Assembly: GCA_014376985.1 (NCBI GenBank)
Contig: JACMQM010000338.1
Coordinates: forward strand, 1-34,199
Length of the DNA stretch: 34,199 nt
Direction: 5' to 3'
DNA from: Cytophagaceae bacterium
GTDB lineage: Bacteria; Bacteroidota; Bacteroidia; Cytophagales; Cytophagaceae
A program made the translations under genes and the position numbers. Each line of letters opens with the position of its first letter. Position 1 is the stretch's first letter. The notes under the pieces are model-generated. The model was not told the origin of the DNA. It saw nothing but the letters and a program-made list of their open reading frames with translations, and made no database searches. Shown piece by piece: positions 7,047 through 15,502 of this stretch.

Positions 7047-9183
7047 GTTTCTACTTATGATAAAACGCATCTCCCTATTTATAATGTTACTCTTCAGCAT
7101 CCTGGCCTGTAAGAGTGAAGCACAAAAATTAACGCCCGCAACCTGGAAACATTCTCTGTCCAAAAAAGAAGTATCCATTGGTCAAACGGTCGATCTTATT
7201 TTTGAAGCCGACATTGAAGACACCTGGTATTTGTATTCTTCTGATTTCGATCCGAACCTGGGACCGAATTTAACTGTCATTACTTTTGAACCTAACAGTA
7301 CCTACAAATTGGTGGGTAAGTTAAAACCCATCGGTGCAAAGAAAAAATACGATGACATCTGGGGAGGTGAGTATACGTATTTTAAACACAAAGCACTTTT
7401 CAAACAAACAGTAAAAATACTGTCGGAGCAAGTTGTCATTAAAGGATCTTATACTTACCAGGTTTGTACGGAAGTAGACGGGCGATGTGTAACGGGAGAC
7501 GGTGAATTTGAATTCAAAGATTTTGTTGTTACAAAAGCAAACGGTTTTTCTTCTACAGAAATTGCTCCTGATAAAATTAAACAGACCGATTATAACACCA
7601 TTGCTCAACCTCCTTTAGACAGCAATGAAAAAACGGTGGCGGCTACCAATGCCTCTGTCATAAATAAACAAACACGGAAACCATTGGTTTTAAAAAAACG
7701 CGGTGACAGCGACAGTAAAAATAAAAGCCTGGCCTATTTTATGTTCATCGCTTTCTTAGCCGGTATTGCTTCCTTGCTTACACCCTGCGTGTTTCCTATG
7801 ATTCCAATGACGGTAACATTTTTTACCAACAACAGTAAACGCAAACACCATGCAGTGGCGAAAGCCATTGTCTACGGTATATCCATCATTCTTATCTATA
7901 CGTTGATTGGTGTAGTAGCAGCGCGTATCAATGGACCGGCATTTGCCAATTTGTTGAGTACTCATTGGATACCCAATTTATTATTCACAATTATCTTTGT
8001 CTTCTTTGCCCTTTCTTTTCTTGGGATGTTTGAAATCACTTTACCATCAGGCTTCGTGAATAGCGTAGATCGCCAGGCGGATAAAGGCGGATACTATGGT
8101 GTCTTCTTCATGGCCTTTACAATCGTGTTGGTTTCGTTTTCCTGTACAGGTCCTATTGTCGGTACCATATTAGTAGAAGCAGCGGGAGGAGAATTGAGAA
8201 AGCCTATTTTAGGTATGTTGGCTTATTCTTCTGCCTTCGCTATTCCATTTACATTGTTCGCTTTGTTTCCGGAATGGTTGAACTCTCTTCCTAAGTCAGG
8301 TGGCTGGTTGAATGTAGTGAAAGTGACTTTCGGTTTTATCGAATTGGCGCTGGCCTTTAAGTTCTTAAGCGTAGCAGATCAGGTTCAACATTGGGGTATA
8401 CTGGACAGAGAAGTTTATCTTTGTTTCTGGATTGTGATCTTTGCATTACTTGGTTTTTATTTATTGGGAAAAATTCGTTTGTCGCACGATAGCCCAGTAG
8501 AAAAAATAAGTGTGATTCGATTGATGCTTGCTACGGTTACTCTTGCCTTTACTGTTTACCTTATCCCTGGCTTATGGGGAGCACCTTTGAAAGCCATCTC
8601 CGGTTATATGCCACCGATGACTTCGCAAGATTTTAACCTTACACTCACCAACACAGCCATCATGACGGCTGAAAGGGATTCTGAAAAAAGCTTGTGTGAT
8701 ACCATTCCAACATACAGTGACGTATTTAAATTGCCTCATGGACTAAATGGTTATTTTGAATACAAGCAGGCCGTCGCTTGTGCAAAAGCAAAGAACTTAC
8801 CCTTGTTCATTGACTTCACCGGTCACGGTTGTGTCAATTGCAGAAAGATGGAAGCCAATGTCTGGTCTGATCCGCAAGTATTAAAACGATTGAAAGAAAA
8901 TTATGTGGTCGTTGCACTTTATGTAGATGATCCTACCAAAGTACCGGAAAATGAATGGATCACTTCTGCTTTTGATGGAAAAGTGAAAAAATCTATCGGC
9001 GCCATCAATGGGGATATACAAATAACACGTTTCAATAATAATGCGCAACCGTATTATATTTTATTGGATCCAAAAACAGAACAATTGCTAGCCAATCCTG
9101 TCGCCTACAATCCAAACATACCGGAGTTCATTGATTTTCTTGACGAAGGGAAAACCAACTTTGAATTGTTGAGAAAGGAATAA
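7045..9183 (+). CDS. dsbD: Thiol:disulfide interchange protein DsbD
   Basis: Inner-membrane reductant conduit that moves electrons from cytoplasmic thioredoxin to periplasmic thiol proteins, serving disulfide isomerisation and cytochrome c maturation. It has three parts. The N-terminal periplasmic domain (about 30-165) has the cysteine pair C141/C148. The CcdA-like membrane core (about 228-515) has C248 in TPCVFPMIP and C367 in SFSCTGP. The C-terminal thioredoxin domain has the active site GCVNC (C596, C599). The signal sequence ends in SILAC, a possible lipobox, so the N-terminus may be lipidated at C22. The second ATG at 7057 (MIKRISLF) gives a more standard signal peptide and may be the true start. 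At 712 residues it is slightly longer than E. coli DsbD (565), as is common in Bacteroidota. Confidence 0.93.
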   Translation: MFLLMIKRISLFIMLLFSILACKSEAQKLTPATWKHSLSKKEVSIGQTVDLIFEADIEDTWYLYSSDFDPNLGPNLTVITFEPNSTYKLVGKLKPIGAKKKYDDIWGGEYTYFKHKALFKQTVKILSEQVVIKGSYTYQVCTEVDGRCVTGDGEFEFKDFVVTKANGFSSTEIAPDKIKQTDYNTIAQPPLDSNEKTVAATNASVINKQTRKPLVLKKRGDSDSKNKSLAYFMFIAFLAGIASLLTPCVFPMIPMTVTFFTNNSKRKHHAVAKAIVYGISIILIYTLIGVVAARINGPAFANLLSTHWIPNLLFTIIFVFFALSFLGMFEITLPSGFVNSVDRQADKGGYYGVFFMAFTIVLVSFSCTGPIVGTILVEAAGGELRKPILGMLAYSSAFAIPFTLFALFPEWLNSLPKSGGWLNVVKVTFGFIELALAFKFLSVADQVQHWGILDREVYLCFWIVIFALLGFYLLGKIRLSHDSPVEKISVIRLMLATVTLAFTVYLIPGLWGAPLKAISGYMPPMTSQDFNLTLTNTAIMTAERDSEKSLCDTIPTYSDVFKLPHGLNGYFEYKQAVACAKAKNLPLFIDFTGHGCVNCRKMEANVWSDPQVLKRLKENYVVVALYVDDPTKVPENEWITSAFDGKVKKSIGAINGDIQITRFNNNAQPYYILLDPKTEQLLANPVAYNPNIPEFIDFLDEGKTNFELLRKE

Positions 9184-9187
9184 AAAT

Positions 9188-9262
9188 TAGTGATAAATGG
9201 TAAGTGAGAAGTAGAAATGCTTGTGACTTACACTTACAGCTTACCACTTATCGCTTACAACT
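9188..9262. repeat. Heptad-repeat quasi-palindrome 4 (GTAAGNN type)
   Basis: The left arm (9188-9215) reads AGTGATA AATGGTA AGTGAGA AGTAGAA. The right arm (about 9223-9262) reads in 7-bp steps CTTACAC TTACAGC TTACCAC TTATCGC TTACAAC, the complement of repeated GTAAGNN units. It lies between the co-directional dsbD and the next gene and ends 5 bp before the ATG at 9268. The upstream open extension of that gene is just this repeat in translation. Confidence 0.75.
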
Positions 9263-9267
9263 GCTTC

Positions 9268-10197
9268 ATGAAATTAAACATCCTCAAACACGAAACGCTC
9301 CACACCATCCCCTCCGGCTCCGGCATTGAATTGGTCAATGGGATCATCTATATCATCGGTGACGACAGTGAAGTTTTATATGGATTGAATCATGAATTAA
9401 GAGTGATTCATCAGGTAGAATTGTTTAAAGCAGCAGAAAAAAAAGGCGGTAGAATTCCCAAACCATTGAAAGCAGATTTTGAAAGCATGGTGTCCTTTGA
9501 CATCAATGGTTATCCGCATTTGTTTGTTGCCGGTTCCGGTTCTGTGCTGCCACAAAGAGGCATGGGGTATTTGGTAAAGCTCCCTACTTCTTACAGTAAA
9601 AAACACATGGTATGGGAGAAAGACCTTAACAGTTTATACCGACTCATTACCAGTCATCCCGATTTCGAAAGTCCTGAGCTCAATATTGAAGCCTCTTTCA
9701 TCGCCAAGGATCATTTCTATTTCATCAACAGAGCCGGCGAACAATTGATTCGTTACCCGCTTCCGGAAATGATTGAGTTTTTACAAGGACATACGGAAAG
9801 CACTCCTTTTCCAGAAATTTTCTTACTCGAGCTTCCTGCTGTAAATGATCTGACGTTCGCTTGTTCCGGTGCTTGTTATTTCAATGACACGGTATACATC
9901 ACTGCTTCTTGTGAAGACACGGACAACGCTTATGATGACGGTGAAATTTTAGGTTCCGCTATTGGGACCTTTTCTTTGGATGCTTTGCCAGAAAGAGGAA
10001 GAGAAAAAAACGCATCGAATAAAATCAAAGTAGATAACATGACACTCATTCTTGGAAAAGATTCAACGTCTATGATCTCTAAATGGGAATCCATTTGCAT
10101 CTACGAACAAGATAAAGACGGCACACTGGCTGCGCTGGCTGTTGCCGATCCTGACGATGGAACTTCGGAATTGTTTTTATTGGAAATTAATTTGTAG
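9268..10197 (+). CDS. Uncharacterised protein, probable beta-propeller (possibly DUF6929)
   Basis: A 309-residue protein with no signal peptide, so probably cytoplasmic. It shows short beta-rich repeats of the kind seen in propellers: NGIIYIIGDDSEVLYGL, GYPHLFVAGSGS, DHFYFINRAGEQLIRY, CYFNDTVYITASCED and DGTLAALAVADPDDG. From memory these resemble the Bacteroidota family DUF6929, but I cannot confirm it, and no catalytic motif is recognised. The ATG at 9268 is chosen because the open frame upstream to 9217 is heptad-repeat sequence. It is followed directly by a heptamer tract starting at the base after its TAG stop. The downstream neighbour is a PhoX-like protein, also a propeller fold, but 240 bp of repeats separate them. 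Confidence 0.7.
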   Translation: MKLNILKHETLHTIPSGSGIELVNGIIYIIGDDSEVLYGLNHELRVIHQVELFKAAEKKGGRIPKPLKADFESMVSFDINGYPHLFVAGSGSVLPQRGMGYLVKLPTSYSKKHMVWEKDLNSLYRLITSHPDFESPELNIEASFIAKDHFYFINRAGEQLIRYPLPEMIEFLQGHTESTPFPEIFLLELPAVNDLTFACSGACYFNDTVYITASCEDTDNAYDDGEILGSAIGTFSLDALPERGREKNASNKIKVDNMTLILGKDSTSMISKWESICIYEQDKDGTLAALAVADPDDGTSELFLLEINL

Positions 10198-10250
10198 TTG
10201 TTGGTTGTTGGTTGTTGGTTGAGGAGCTGGCGCAAGTTTTAACTTGTGCC
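10198..10250. repeat. Heptamer tract (TTGTTGG)x3 plus adjacent hairpin
   Basis: Three exact TTGTTGG copies (10198-10218) and a partial fourth begin at the base after the preceding stop codon. At 10229-10250 GGCGCAAGTT-TT-AACTTGTGCC forms a 10-bp stem with one G-T wobble, and GAGCA-TT-TGCTC follows at 10263-10274. No T-tract follows, so these are not clear terminators. Confidence 0.75.
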
Positions 10251-10324
10251 TAAAGTCACATAGAGCATTTGCTCGGGGAATTGATAAACTAAACGGATGA
10301 ATTTTATACTATTCGTTTCTTTAA

Positions 10325-10419
10325 TTGGGTGTCAGGTCTTTCGACCTGACAATGATGGGATAAAACACGATCTTCTTTACTAAACACATGCCGTGTCACG
10401 CCGAAATACCTGACACTCA
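10325..10419. repeat. Two-hairpin REP/BIME-like element, copy 1
   Basis: The left end TTGGGTGTCAGGT continues into hairpin TGTCAGGTC-TTTC-GACCTGACA (10330-10351), a 9-bp stem; on the minus strand its loop is the GNRA sequence GAAA. The right end carries an inverted, more diverged hairpin, GTGTCA (10393-10398) with TGACAC (10411-10416), and the inverted terminus ACCTGACACTC. It is homologous to the element at 15397-15492, which has nearly the same length and a shared internal ACGAT...ACACA-like segment. Confidence 0.8.
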
Positions 10420-10439
10420 TAAAAATTTATAACCATACC

Positions 10440-11900
10440 ATGCGCCTAATCCTCTGTCTTATTTCTTGTCTTGCTTATCAAGTAAATGCACAGGTCACCC
10501 TTTTCCAATTTCAGCAAGCGCCCTTTAAAGAAGCACCTTACAGCCCCTCCAATCAAGAGCTGATTCTTTCAGAAGAATTTGAATACTACACCTTGTTCAA
10601 AGAAGGAGATTCTGTCTACACCAGCAATGGACAAGTAAGTCCCTCGAAAAGCAATCACGATTATATTGTTTTCCTGCCGGGATGTTCTGCCAAAAAAGCT
10701 TCGCTCTTTGTTTCTCACGAATGCAACGATACCAGCAGCGTATTGGGTGATGGAGGTGGAGGCACTATTTTCACTATCCGTAAAAAAGATTACGAGTGGA
10801 AACGCACCGGACAATTTGAAGCCGTAGATTTTAGTTCTGTAGGCGGTACGTATGACAATTGCGGTGGCATTTACCTTGCAAAAACAAAACAGATTCTTTC
10901 CGCAGAAGAATTTCCTCCGGAAAACAATACTAAATTGCACAAGGAAGGAAAAGGTTTCCAGGACACTTCTGATTTCAACGGCTTGAAGCGCTACGAAAAC
11001 ATGGGATGGATGGTCGCCATAGATGCGACTTCCAAAAGCGCCGTGAAGAAATTATATGCCCTGGGTCGTTTCTCTCATGAATCAGGCTGGCTCAGCAAAG
11101 ATGGGAAATCGCTTTATATGACAGATGACCATGCACCATCTGTTTTTTTTAAATTCGTAGCAAAAACTCCTTATATTTTTGATAAAGGAACCCTTTACGC
11201 TTACGATCAATACAACACCACTAATCATTGGATTGCTTTACCCGGAGTCATGGACTCCTTAGTCATCATACGAGACATCGCTTTGCGGAAAGGAGCTACT
11301 GTGTTCGCGCGAATGGAATGGATGACAGGAATCGATGATAAGCTCTTCATCACAGAAACAGGGACAATTCCTATGTCTTTGGCAACACATGATTTACAAA
11401 AGAAAAATTTTGCCCAACATCTTCAAGGCAAAATACAGAACGATACCTTAATTTACCCTGAGGGTGCGCTGTTGGCTTTCGATTTAAAAACAGAAGAATT
11501 AAAAGTCAGACTAGCCGGAGGAAGAGGTTCAAAAGACACCACAAAATATTTTTCTAACCCTGATGCCTTGACAGCTTTCAAAAGCAACGGCAGAACATGG
11601 CTCATCATCTGTGAAGACCAAATTAAAGAGCCACACGACGGCAACGAAGTCTGGTGGCTCGACGCCGGTATCCAAAACCCCAGAGTCGATAGTTTGTATA
11701 GATTTCTTGTGGCGCCAACCAAAGCAGAACCTACCGGAGTCTGCTTAAGCAATGACAGAAAAACACTTTTTTTGAATATTCAGCATCCTTTCGGGGAAAA
11801 TACGCCACCCTTCAATAGGAGTTGCACCATCGCCATCCGTTCCCGAAGTTGGAAAGCGACTTACAAAGGAGGAAAGGGAGTGAATGTTTCTTTCTGGTAA
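10440..11900 (+). CDS. Secreted PhoX/DUF839-family protein (putative phosphatase)
   Basis: A 486-residue protein with signal peptide MRLILCLISCLAYQVNA and likely cleavage before Q18, so exported to the periplasm or beyond. The body matches the PhoX (DUF839) six-bladed propeller family: LFVSHECND, LSAEEFPPE, GRFSHESGW, YMTDDHAPSVFFKFV, KGTLYAYDQ, WLIICEDQ and EPTGVCLSNDRKTLFLNIQHP near the C-terminus. Characterised PhoX enzymes are Ca/Fe-dependent alkaline phosphatases that liberate phosphate from esters. The acidic and histidine ligand motifs are broadly present, but the Tat twin-arginine signal of classical PhoX is absent, so cofactor and activity are inferred. No Pho-box-like site was recognised upstream, where a BIME-like repeat lies 20 bp away. 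Confidence 0.8.
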   Translation: MRLILCLISCLAYQVNAQVTLFQFQQAPFKEAPYSPSNQELILSEEFEYYTLFKEGDSVYTSNGQVSPSKSNHDYIVFLPGCSAKKASLFVSHECNDTSSVLGDGGGGTIFTIRKKDYEWKRTGQFEAVDFSSVGGTYDNCGGIYLAKTKQILSAEEFPPENNTKLHKEGKGFQDTSDFNGLKRYENMGWMVAIDATSKSAVKKLYALGRFSHESGWLSKDGKSLYMTDDHAPSVFFKFVAKTPYIFDKGTLYAYDQYNTTNHWIALPGVMDSLVIIRDIALRKGATVFARMEWMTGIDDKLFITETGTIPMSLATHDLQKKNFAQHLQGKIQNDTLIYPEGALLAFDLKTEELKVRLAGGRGSKDTTKYFSNPDALTAFKSNGRTWLIICEDQIKEPHDGNEVWWLDAGIQNPRVDSLYRFLVAPTKAEPTGVCLSNDRKTLFLNIQHPFGENTPPFNRSCTIAIRSRSWKATYKGGKGVNVSFW

Positions 11901-11927
11901 ATCAAACTCTTTGTTACATGAATGAGC

Positions 11928-11954
11928 TTTGAAGCGCTGATTTTATTATTTTTG
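11928..11954 (+). promoter_or_regulatory. Probable promoter of mfd with almost no leader
   Basis: TTTG (11928-11931) and TATTTTTG (11947-11954) match the Bacteroidota -33 and -7 elements, though the 15-bp spacing is short. Transcription would begin at about 11960-11962, essentially on the GTG start codon, so the mfd message may be leaderless or nearly so. Confidence 0.5.
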
Positions 11955-11961
11955 TACCGGC

Positions 11962-14900
11962 GTGAAGTTAAGAGACCTTTTATCTATTTATAAAAACGAT
12001 TCTTTTTGCAAGGACATCCAAAGCAAACTGGAAACGAAAGCAGACTGCAAGTTGCAACTTAACGGTTTGACGGGAAGCGCACAGGCTATTGTTGCTGCTG
12101 CTTTAACAAGCGAAACAACTATTTCTTTTTTTATACTTCCAGAAAAAGACGAAGCACACTTTTTCCAAAACGATCTGCAAACCTTGTTGCCGGATACGCA
12201 GGTATTGATGTTTCCCGCTTCTTATAAAAAATCATACCAACACGAAGAAATAGATAACGCCAATATATTATTGCGCGCAGAAGTGCTGACAAAGTGCAAC
12301 GATCCCAAAGCTCATTGCTGCATTGTCACGTATCCTGAAGCCTTAGGAGAAAAAGTAATCAATAAAATATCATTGGTCAACAATACCTTCAAAGCAGTGA
12401 AAGGAGAAGCACTCGATCTTTCTTTCATGGAAGAGTTTTTGGCTTCTTATGATTTTGAAAAAACAGACTTCGTCTTTGAAGCCGGTCAATATGCGGTGAG
12501 AGGCGGTATCATTGACGTGTTTTCTTATTCTAATGATTATCCTTACCGCATCGAATTGTTCGGTGATGAAATTGAAAGCATCCGTTCTTTCAATCCGGAT
12601 TCTCAACTCTCGATCGAGAACCATGATTTCATTACCATCATTCCCAATATACAAACGAAGTTACTGCAGGAACGCAGAGAAAGTATTGTAGAGTACTTGC
12701 CTGACGCTACTAATTACTGGATCAAAGAAGGTGAATTGGTAAAAGGCATGATCGAAACCGGTTTCGAAAAATCAACGGCTTTCTACAACAAACTCTTCAA
12801 AGAATCCGGCGGCTCTACTTTAGTGACTGACCCATCTATTCTGTACGTAAGTGCAGAAGAATTGACATCATTGTTTGTCACCAGAAAAGTAGTGCAACTT
12901 GGCAAATACCCTTTGTTCAAAGCCACGCAGGAGTATACCTTCAAAACAAAAATACAACCTTCCTTCAATAAGGATTTCAAACTGCTGGCAGAAGATCTAT
13001 CAGAGAAAACACATGCCGGTTATACCGTCTGCATTGCATCAGAATCTCTTAAGCAAGTTGAACGCTTAACGACGATCTTCGAAGAACTTGATCCTTACCT
13101 GCAATTCAATACTACACCCTTCACGTTGAAAGAAGGATTCTACGACGAAGACCGGAAATTGCTGATCTATACGGAGCATCAATTGTTTGAGCGTTTTCTG
13201 CGTTACAAAACCAAAGAGAAACATTCCAAATCAAAAGCCATCACCTTAAAGGAATTGAAGAATCTTCAATCGGGTGACTACATCACGCACGTGGATTACG
13301 GCATTGGGCGCTTCGCCGGTTTGGCAAAAACTGAACGCGACGGTTATTCGCAGGAATTGATTCGTTTGGTATTCAAAGACGATGATATTTTGCAAATCAG
13401 TATTCACTCCCTCCACAAAATTTCCCGATACAGCGGTAAAGAAGGCGGGCCTCCGCAAATGAGTAAACTCGGTACCGGAGAGTGGGAAGCTAAAAAATCA
13501 AAAGTCAAGAAACAGGTTCTCGACATTGCAAAGGACCTCATCAGATTATATGCCAAACGGAAGACCGCGCCTGGTTTTCAATATACACCGGATTCCTTTT
13601 TACAAGCCGAGTTGGAATCTTCTTTCATCTACGAAGACACGCCGGATCAAGCCAAAGCAACAGCTGATGTAAAAGCGGACATGGAGAAACCGCACCCGAT
13701 GGATCGATTGGTTTGTGGTGATGTAGGTTTTGGCAAAACAGAAATAGCCATACGCGCCGCCTTTAAAGCCGTATGTGACGGCAAGCAGGTTGCCGTGTTG
13801 GTGCCGACTACCATTCTGGCGATGCAGCATTATAAAACGTTTCATGAACGTTTATCTAATTTTCCTTGCCTGATTGAATACGTAAACCGTTTTAAAAGCA
13901 CAGCACAGATCAAGGAAACCATGCAGCGTGTGAAGGAAGGAAAAACAAACATCCTCATCGGTACACACCGCATCATCGGAAAAGATGTACAGTTCAAAGA
14001 CCTTGGATTACTTGTCATTGACGAGGAACAAAAATTTGGTGTTACAGTAAAAGACAAACTAAAAGAGTTTAAAGTCAACGTCGATACGTTAACACTCACA
14101 GCAACACCCATTCCAAGGACCTTGCAATTCTCTTTGATGGGTGCGCGTGACTTGTCCATCATCGCTACACCACCGGCCAACAGACAGCCGGTAACTACAG
14201 AAATTCATTCTTACGATGAAGAAATCATTCGTGATGCCGTAATAAAAGAACTCAAACGCAACGGTCAGGTATTCTTTGTGCACAACCGCATCAAAGACAT
14301 TGATGGCATTGCGAATAATTTATTGCGTCTTGTTCCCGATGCTAAAATCGGTATAGCCCATGGGCAGATGGAAGGAGACAAACTGGAAAAAGTAATGATG
14401 CAGTTTGTAGAAGGAGAATTCGATATTCTTGTTTCTACCAACATCATAGAATCCGGTTTGGACATTCCGAATGCGAATACCATTATCATCAATCATGCCC
14501 ACATGTTTGGCTTATCTGACTTGCATCAGATGAGAGGCCGCGTGGGACGATCGAATAAAAAAGCCTATTGTTTTCTGATTACTCCACCACCAACTACTTT
14601 ATCCGGTGATTCAAGAAAACGTCTTGGTGCGTTGGAAGAATTTTCAGATCTGGGAGACGGCTTCAAAGTAGCCATGCGCGACATGGACATACGCGGTGCC
14701 GGAAACTTATTAGGTGCAGAACAAAGCGGATTCATTACAGACATCGGTTTTGAGATGTACCATAAATTGCTCGATGAAACCATCATGGAGCTTAAAGAAA
14801 CGGAGTTTGCCGAATTGTTTGAACATGACATAAAAGCCAATGAACTCCGCAAGTTGGTGCAAGACTGCGTCATTGAAACGGATCTTTCCATTTTAATTCC

Positions 14901-15336
14901 GGATACTTACGTCAACAATATTTCTGAGCGATTGAGTTTGTACACGCAACTTGATAACATCAAAGACGAAACCGCGCTGGCTGAATTCTTCACCAGCATG
15001 GTAGACCGCTTCGGACCATCACCACGAGAGGTATTAGATTTGATAGAAACCGTTCGCATGCGTTGGATGGCCGAAGCTTTAGGATTTGAAAAATTGACCA
15101 TTAAGAACAGTGGTATGCGTTGCCAGTTTGTACCGGGCAACAACGAGGCATACTTCAAGTCGGATGTGTTCGGCAAGATCTTAACCTTTGTACAAAGTCA
15201 TCCTAAACGTTGTCGATTGAAAGAAGCGCCGAACAAGTTGCTCTTGATTGTTGATAAAATATCCGGCATAAACGCGGCAAAAGATTTTCTTAGAGAACTT
15301 AGTGGGGTGAAACAATCGTTGAATGTGAAAGCGTAG
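11962..15336 (+). CDS. mfd: Transcription-repair coupling factor Mfd
   Basis: ATP-driven DNA translocase that removes RNA polymerase stalled at lesions and recruits UvrA for nucleotide excision repair. The 1124 residues are full length. The N-terminal UvrB-like region includes QYAVRGGIIDVFSY. The CarD-like RNA-polymerase-interacting domain starts at LQSGDYITHVDYGIGRFAGL (about 430-450). The helicase core has Walker A GDVGFGKT (586-593), DEEQ box (687-690), TLTATPIPRTLQFS, SGLDIPNANTIII and QMRGRVGRS. The C-terminal TRCF domain holds DRFGPSPREV. The start is GTG at 11962, giving MKLRDLLSIY, the usual N-terminus; no nearby ATG fits. It is flanked by the PhoX gene and a BIME-like repeat and is probably transcribed alone. 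Confidence 0.97.
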   Translation: MKLRDLLSIYKNDSFCKDIQSKLETKADCKLQLNGLTGSAQAIVAAALTSETTISFFILPEKDEAHFFQNDLQTLLPDTQVLMFPASYKKSYQHEEIDNANILLRAEVLTKCNDPKAHCCIVTYPEALGEKVINKISLVNNTFKAVKGEALDLSFMEEFLASYDFEKTDFVFEAGQYAVRGGIIDVFSYSNDYPYRIELFGDEIESIRSFNPDSQLSIENHDFITIIPNIQTKLLQERRESIVEYLPDATNYWIKEGELVKGMIETGFEKSTAFYNKLFKESGGSTLVTDPSILYVSAEELTSLFVTRKVVQLGKYPLFKATQEYTFKTKIQPSFNKDFKLLAEDLSEKTHAGYTVCIASESLKQVERLTTIFEELDPYLQFNTTPFTLKEGFYDEDRKLLIYTEHQLFERFLRYKTKEKHSKSKAITLKELKNLQSGDYITHVDYGIGRFAGLAKTERDGYSQELIRLVFKDDDILQISIHSLHKISRYSGKEGGPPQMSKLGTGEWEAKKSKVKKQVLDIAKDLIRLYAKRKTAPGFQYTPDSFLQAELESSFIYEDTPDQAKATADVKADMEKPHPMDRLVCGDVGFGKTEIAIRAAFKAVCDGKQVAVLVPTTILAMQHYKTFHERLSNFPCLIEYVNRFKSTAQIKETMQRVKEGKTNILIGTHRIIGKDVQFKDLGLLVIDEEQKFGVTVKDKLKEFKVNVDTLTLTATPIPRTLQFSLMGARDLSIIATPPANRQPVTTEIHSYDEEIIRDAVIKELKRNGQVFFVHNRIKDIDGIANNLLRLVPDAKIGIAHGQMEGDKLEKVMMQFVEGEFDILVSTNIIESGLDIPNANTIIINHAHMFGLSDLHQMRGRVGRSNKKAYCFLITPPPTTLSGDSRKRLGALEEFSDLGDGFKVAMRDMDIRGAGNLLGAEQSGFITDIGFEMYHKLLDETIMELKETEFAELFEHDIKANELRKLVQDCVIETDLSILIPDTYVNNISERLSLYTQLDNIKDETALAEFFTSMVDRFGPSPREVLDLIETVRMRWMAEALGFEKLTIKNSGMRCQFVPGNNEAYFKSDVFGKILTFVQSHPKRCRLKEAPNKLLLIVDKISGINAAKDFLRELSGVKQSLNVKA

Positions 15337-15396
15337 TAAGCCATTTAAAATATTTCGTTTCTTTAAACGTCTTTATTCTTATTGTCAAACTTTTTT

Positions 15397-15492
15397 TGGG
15401 TGTCAGGTCTTTCGACCTGACACTGCCGGACCATAGTAATGACGATTCGTTTTCATAAATACAGTATCAGGTTGAAAAACCTGATACCCAAA
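15397..15492. repeat. Two-hairpin REP/BIME-like element, copy 2
   Basis: Hairpin TGTCAGGTC-TTTC-GACCTGACA (15401-15422) is identical to that of copy 1. An inverted partner, GTATCAGGTT-GAAA-AACCTGATAC (15464-15487), has a perfect 10-bp stem and GAAA loop. The termini TTTGGGTGTCAGGT and ACCTGATACCCAAA are inverted repeats matching at 13 of 14 positions. It lies between mfd and the ABC exporter, ending about 10 bp before the exporter ATG. Confidence 0.85.
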
Positions 15493-15502
15493 ACATCATT
15501 TC

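Noticed and set aside
9217-9267. N-terminal extension of the 9268 gene
   Set aside because: These 17 codons translate the heptad repeat; the ATG at 9268 gives a sensible N-terminus.
10229-10250. Rho-independent terminator after the 9268 gene
   Set aside because: The hairpin is strong, but no T-tract follows.
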